A stretch of DNA of 64,000 nt from Phytohabitans flavus (GTDB lineage: Bacteria > Actinomycetota > Actinomycetes > Mycobacteriales > Micromonosporaceae): the NCBI RefSeq assembly GCF_011764545.1, contig NZ_AP022870.1:5626001-5690000 (forward strand). Reading direction: 5' to 3'. Shown here one piece after another: positions 60,858 to 64,000 of the stretch; within the stretch, counting starts at the first letter, position 1; every line of letters begins with the position of its first letter. The notes under the pieces are model-generated. The model saw nothing but the letters and a program-made list of their open reading frames with translations, was not told the DNA's origin and searched no databases. The translations under genes and the position numbers were made by a program.

Positions 60858-61469
60858 GTGTGCTCTGTGACGCGACGTACGGCAGAAGTCCGCCTGGATG
60901 CGCTACTCAGCACCGCCTGCGAGGTGATCGTGGAGCGCGGCCTGGCAAACACTCGCACCTCCGACGTGGCCACCGCAGCGGGCGTGAGCCAAGCGCTGGT
61001 CTTCTACCATTTCGCCACAAAAGAAAATCTACTCGCGCGAGCCTTCGCGTACGCGGCCCAGCAGGATCTGGACCGCCTCGACGCGGTCGTCCAGTCCACC
61101 GCGACACCGCTGGAAAAGCTGAAGAAGATCCTCCGGCTGTACGTGCCGCAGGGCCGTTCCAAGTCGTGGGCGATGTGGATCGACGGCTGGTCGGAGTCGC
61201 TGCGCACGCCGGAGCTGGAAAAGGTTTCCCGGCGGCTGGATCTGCGGTGGAAAGAGGCCCTCACCGAAGTGATCTCGGAGGGTGTCGACGCGGGGATGTT
61301 CAAGTGCGAGGAGCCGGCCGGCGCCGCGTGGCGGATCCTCGCGCTCATCGACGGGCTCGCGGTGCAGGTCACGGTCCACGACCGGGTGATCAGCCGCCGC
61401 CAGCTCAGCGAGTGGATCCGGCTGACCGCGGCCCGCGAGGTGGGGCTGGAGCCGGCCCAGCTGGTCTAG
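60858..61469 (+). CDS. TetR/AcrR family regulator
   Basis: It has 203 residues from GTG 60858, or 200 from GTG 60867 (VTRRTAEVRLDALL), which I slightly prefer because family members start there. The HTH is LLSTACEVIVERGLANTRTSDVATAAGVSQALVFYHFATKENLL. The C-terminal ligand domain is of the BetI/TetR_C_6-like type (PLEKLKKILRLYV, WAMWIDGWSESLRTPEL). No Shine-Dalgarno sequence is clear. The target is unknown; it is convergent with the EF-Tu gene. Confidence 0.88.
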   Translation: MCSVTRRTAEVRLDALLSTACEVIVERGLANTRTSDVATAAGVSQALVFYHFATKENLLARAFAYAAQQDLDRLDAVVQSTATPLEKLKKILRLYVPQGRSKSWAMWIDGWSESLRTPELEKVSRRLDLRWKEALTEVISEGVDAGMFKCEEPAGAAWRILALIDGLAVQVTVHDRVISRRQLSEWIRLTAAREVGLEPAQLV

Positions 61470-61495
61470 GGCCTGCCCCTGGCGACAGGCCCTAG
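61466..61495. terminator. Bidirectional terminator between tetR and tuf
   Basis: A perfect 10 bp stem (CTAGGGCCTG at 61466-61475, CAGGCCCTAG at 61486-61495) has a 10-base loop and overlaps the TetR stop codon. Confidence 0.8.
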
Positions 61496-61505
61496 GCTCT
61501 CCTAG

Positions 61506-62693
61506 CTAGTCGAGCAGTTCGGTGACCGAGCCGGCGGCCACCGTCCGGCCGCCCTCGCGCACCGCGAAGCCGAGCCCGACCTCCATCGCCACCGGCGCGC
61601 CCAGCGTGACCGTCAGGTCGACGGTGTCACCGGGCATGACCATGCTGATCTCGCCCAGGTCGACCGAGCCCGGCACGTCCGTGGTCCGGAAGTAGAACTG
61701 CGGCCGATAGTTGCCGAAGAACGGCGTGTGCCGGCCGCCCTCGGCGGTCGTCATCGCGTACAGCCGCGCCCGGAAGCGCGTGTGCGTGTCGATCGAGCCG
61801 GGCGCCGCGACCACCTGGCCGCGCCGCACCTGGTCACGCTTCACGCCACGCAGCAGTACCGCCGCGTTGTCGCCCGCCTCGGCCCGCTCCAGCGACTTGC
61901 CGAACGTCTCCAGCCCGGTGGCCACAGTGGACGTCGTCGGTACGAAGCCGACCACCTCCACCTGCTCGCCGGCGCGCAGCGCGCCGCGCTCCACGGCGCC
62001 GGTGACGACGGTGCCGCGGCCGGAGATGGTGAGCACGTTCTCGATGGGCATCAGGAACGGCTCGTCCAGCACCCGGGGCGGTACCGGCACGTACCGGTCG
62101 ACCGCGTCGAGCAGGTCCACGATGGACTGTGTCCAGCGCGGGTCACCCTCCAGCGCGCGAAGGGCGGAGACCCGCACCACGGGTACCTCGTCGCCGGGGA
62201 ACCCGTACTCGGACAGCAGCTCACGCACTTCCAGCTCGACCAGGTCGAGCAGCTCCTCGTCCTCGACAGCGTCGGCCTTGTTCATCGCCACCACCAGGTA
62301 CGGCACGCCGACCCGCCGGGCGAGCAGCACGTGCTCGCGGGTCTGCGGCATCGCGCCGTCCTGTGCCGAGACGACGAGGATCGCGGCGTCGACCTGCGCC
62401 GCCCCCGTGATCATGTTCTTCACGTAGTCGGCGTGGCCGGGCATGTCCACATGCGCGTAGTGCCGCGTGGCCGTCTCGTACTCGACGTGCGCGATGTTGA
62501 TGGTGATGCCGCGTGCGACCTCCTCCGGCGCCCGGTCGATGCCGTCGAACGACACGAACTGGTTGACGGACGGGTCCCGCTGGGCGAGGACCTTGGTGAT
62601 GGCGGCCGTCAGCGTGGTCTTGCCGTGGTCGACGTGCCCCATCGTGCCGATGTTGAGGTGCGGTTTGGTCCGCACGAACTGGCTCTTGGCCAT
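61506..62693 (-). CDS. tuf: Elongation factor Tu paralog, stand-alone
   Basis: It has 395 residues, normal EF-Tu length. All three domains are present: P-loop [10 protein letters not shown], switch [27 protein letters not shown] (DCPGH is usual), [11 protein letters not shown] (NKxD), SALRALEGD; domain 2 [15 protein letters not shown]; domain 3 [21 protein letters not shown]. It is not in the str operon (no fusA/rpsJ neighbours). Sequence differences from housekeeping EF-Tu (for example [19 protein letters not shown] and [11 protein letters not shown]) mark it as a divergent second copy of the tuf2/tuf3 type known in Streptomyces. It may serve under stress or antibiotic pressure. Confidence 0.9.
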   Translation of the reverse strand: MAKSQFVRTKPHLNIGTMGHVDHGKTTLTAAITKVLAQRDPSVNQFVSFDGIDRAPEEVARGITINIAHVEYETATRHYAHVDMPGHADYVKNMITGAAQVDAAILVVSAQDGAMPQTREHVLLARRVGVPYLVVAMNKADAVEDEELLDLVELEVRELLSEYGFPGDEVPVVRVSALRALEGDPRWTQSIVDLLDAVDRYVPVPPRVLDEPFLMPIENVLTISGRGTVVTGAVERGALRAGEQVEVVGFVPTTSTVATGLETFGKSLERAEAGDNAAVLLRGVKRDQVRRGQVVAAPGSIDTHTRFRARLYAMTTAEGGRHTPFFGNYRPQFYFRTTDVPGSVDLGEISMVMPGDTVDLTVTLGAPVAMEVGLGFAVREGGRTVAAGSVTELLD

Positions 62694-63014
62694 GGTGGAT
62701 AGACCCCTGTTTCGGGAAGGAAGATCGGCTGGGAGAAGGCGGGGCACCCCCCACCCGGCGTCCGCGTGCGAGTCACTGTCCGTCCTGTGTGGACGGCATG
62801 CCCGCGGGAACGGGTGGAGGGTCAGGTATCCAGACGGACCGGCGACGCACACGCGGCGGCCACGACCGGCAGGCCTATGCCTGCGGGCCGCACGAAGCCA
62901 GCCGGGGCGAACATGACGATCACGCTAGCGGTGAACGCGCATGGCGCGCACTCTATTTCCCGCTGGTCGCGCGGCGCGTCCCGCCACCAACTCCCTGATC
63001 AACAGCGCAAAGCG
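62694..63014. other. Region upstream of tuf, no gene seen
   Basis: These 321 bp should contain the tuf promoter and leader. I see no clear RNA structure besides a GGCGCGC-type repeat near 62940. Confidence 0.35.
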
Positions 63015-63046
63015 AGGCGGGGAGCCAGTTACCTGGCTCCCCGCCT
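63015..63046. terminator. Strong terminator after the chitinase gene
   Basis: AGGCGGGGAGCCAG (63015-63028) and CTGGCTCCCCGCCT (63033-63046) form a perfect 14 bp stem with loop TTAC. It is symmetrical enough to act on both strands. Confidence 0.88.
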
Positions 63047-63069
63047 CTGTGTGGGACTTGCGAGGAGGT

Positions 63070-64000
<931 letters not shown>

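Noticed and set aside
58280-60973. An 897-codon minus-strand frame parallel to the histidine kinase
   Set aside because: It is in another frame of the same strand as the kinase, is extremely Arg-rich, and has no domain features.

Overview
The window is chromosomal DNA of a high-GC, spore-former-type actinomycete. GTG starts are frequent, and it carries SARP/AfsR regulators, an ECF41 sigma factor, a tad pilus locus, secreted cellulase and chitinase, and a lanthipeptide cluster. The gene content looks most like Micromonosporaceae, but that placement is inference; no 16S or other decisive marker is present.

Layout. 1-190 is the start of a secreted protein. 411-6115 is a uronate/aldarate uptake and catabolism operon: uronate dehydrogenase, a three-gene ABC sugar importer, a KDG-dehydratase-type aldolase and a TIM-barrel isomerase. 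6059-13727 holds a membrane protein, a secreted HAF-like repeat protein, a YciO protein, a spermidine-synthase-like enzyme, a mosaic of three gene fragments, an ArsR-type regulator with its SRPBCC partner, a small MITE-like element and a prepilin peptidase. 14016-21232 is the tad/Flp pilus locus in order (pilin, TadE, TadG, CpaB, CpaE, CpaF, TadB, TadC). It is followed by a serine/threonine kinase on the other strand, an unknown protein, a hydrolase/TetR divergent pair with a perfect palindromic operator, and three consecutive secreted proteins of which two are clear paralogs.

27990-33779 is a 5.8 kb integrated element in the tRNA-Val gene. It is bounded by a 38 bp direct repeat: the intact tRNA at the right end and an orphan tRNA 3' fragment at the left. 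It carries a membrane-anchored coiled-coil protein, a small protein paired with an NB-ARC/TPR (NLR-like) protein, and a truncated tyrosine recombinase joined to a LacI-type helix-turn-helix. The small protein's C-terminal region and the NLR's first residues share a matching glycine/valine-rich motif. That is the arrangement of bacterial amyloid-signalling (BASS) effector/NLR pairs, and I regard it as the most interesting system here. A Gly-Cys-Val tRNA operon follows.

34151-38384 has a methyltransferase, a small conserved protein, an acetyltransferase, an unusual membrane protein fused to a RidA domain, and a CBM2-GH5 endoglucanase. 38519 starts an RTX-type repeat protein. 39075-45822 is a lanthipeptide locus: precursor, LanC cyclase, lyase-kinase, a divergent SARP, and a large AfsR-type regulator. 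The rest contains a ThDP-dependent enzyme, a DUF2254 membrane protein, a secreted M14 carboxypeptidase, a GxGYxYP protein, an ECF41 sigma factor divergent from an NmrA-like reductase, a short-chain dehydrogenase, a conservon-like histidine kinase/roadblock/TAXI operon, a TetR regulator, a stand-alone EF-Tu paralog and the 3' part of a GH18 chitinase.

Two window-wide features matter to any user. First, at least thirteen genes or positions show a single missing base in a C or G run that breaks an otherwise intact reading frame. The pattern is uniform enough that I read it as sequencing or assembly error rather than gene decay, and I annotate these genes at full length. Second, a roughly 75-80 bp GC-rich sequence recurs six times, at three places, twice as inverted pairs.
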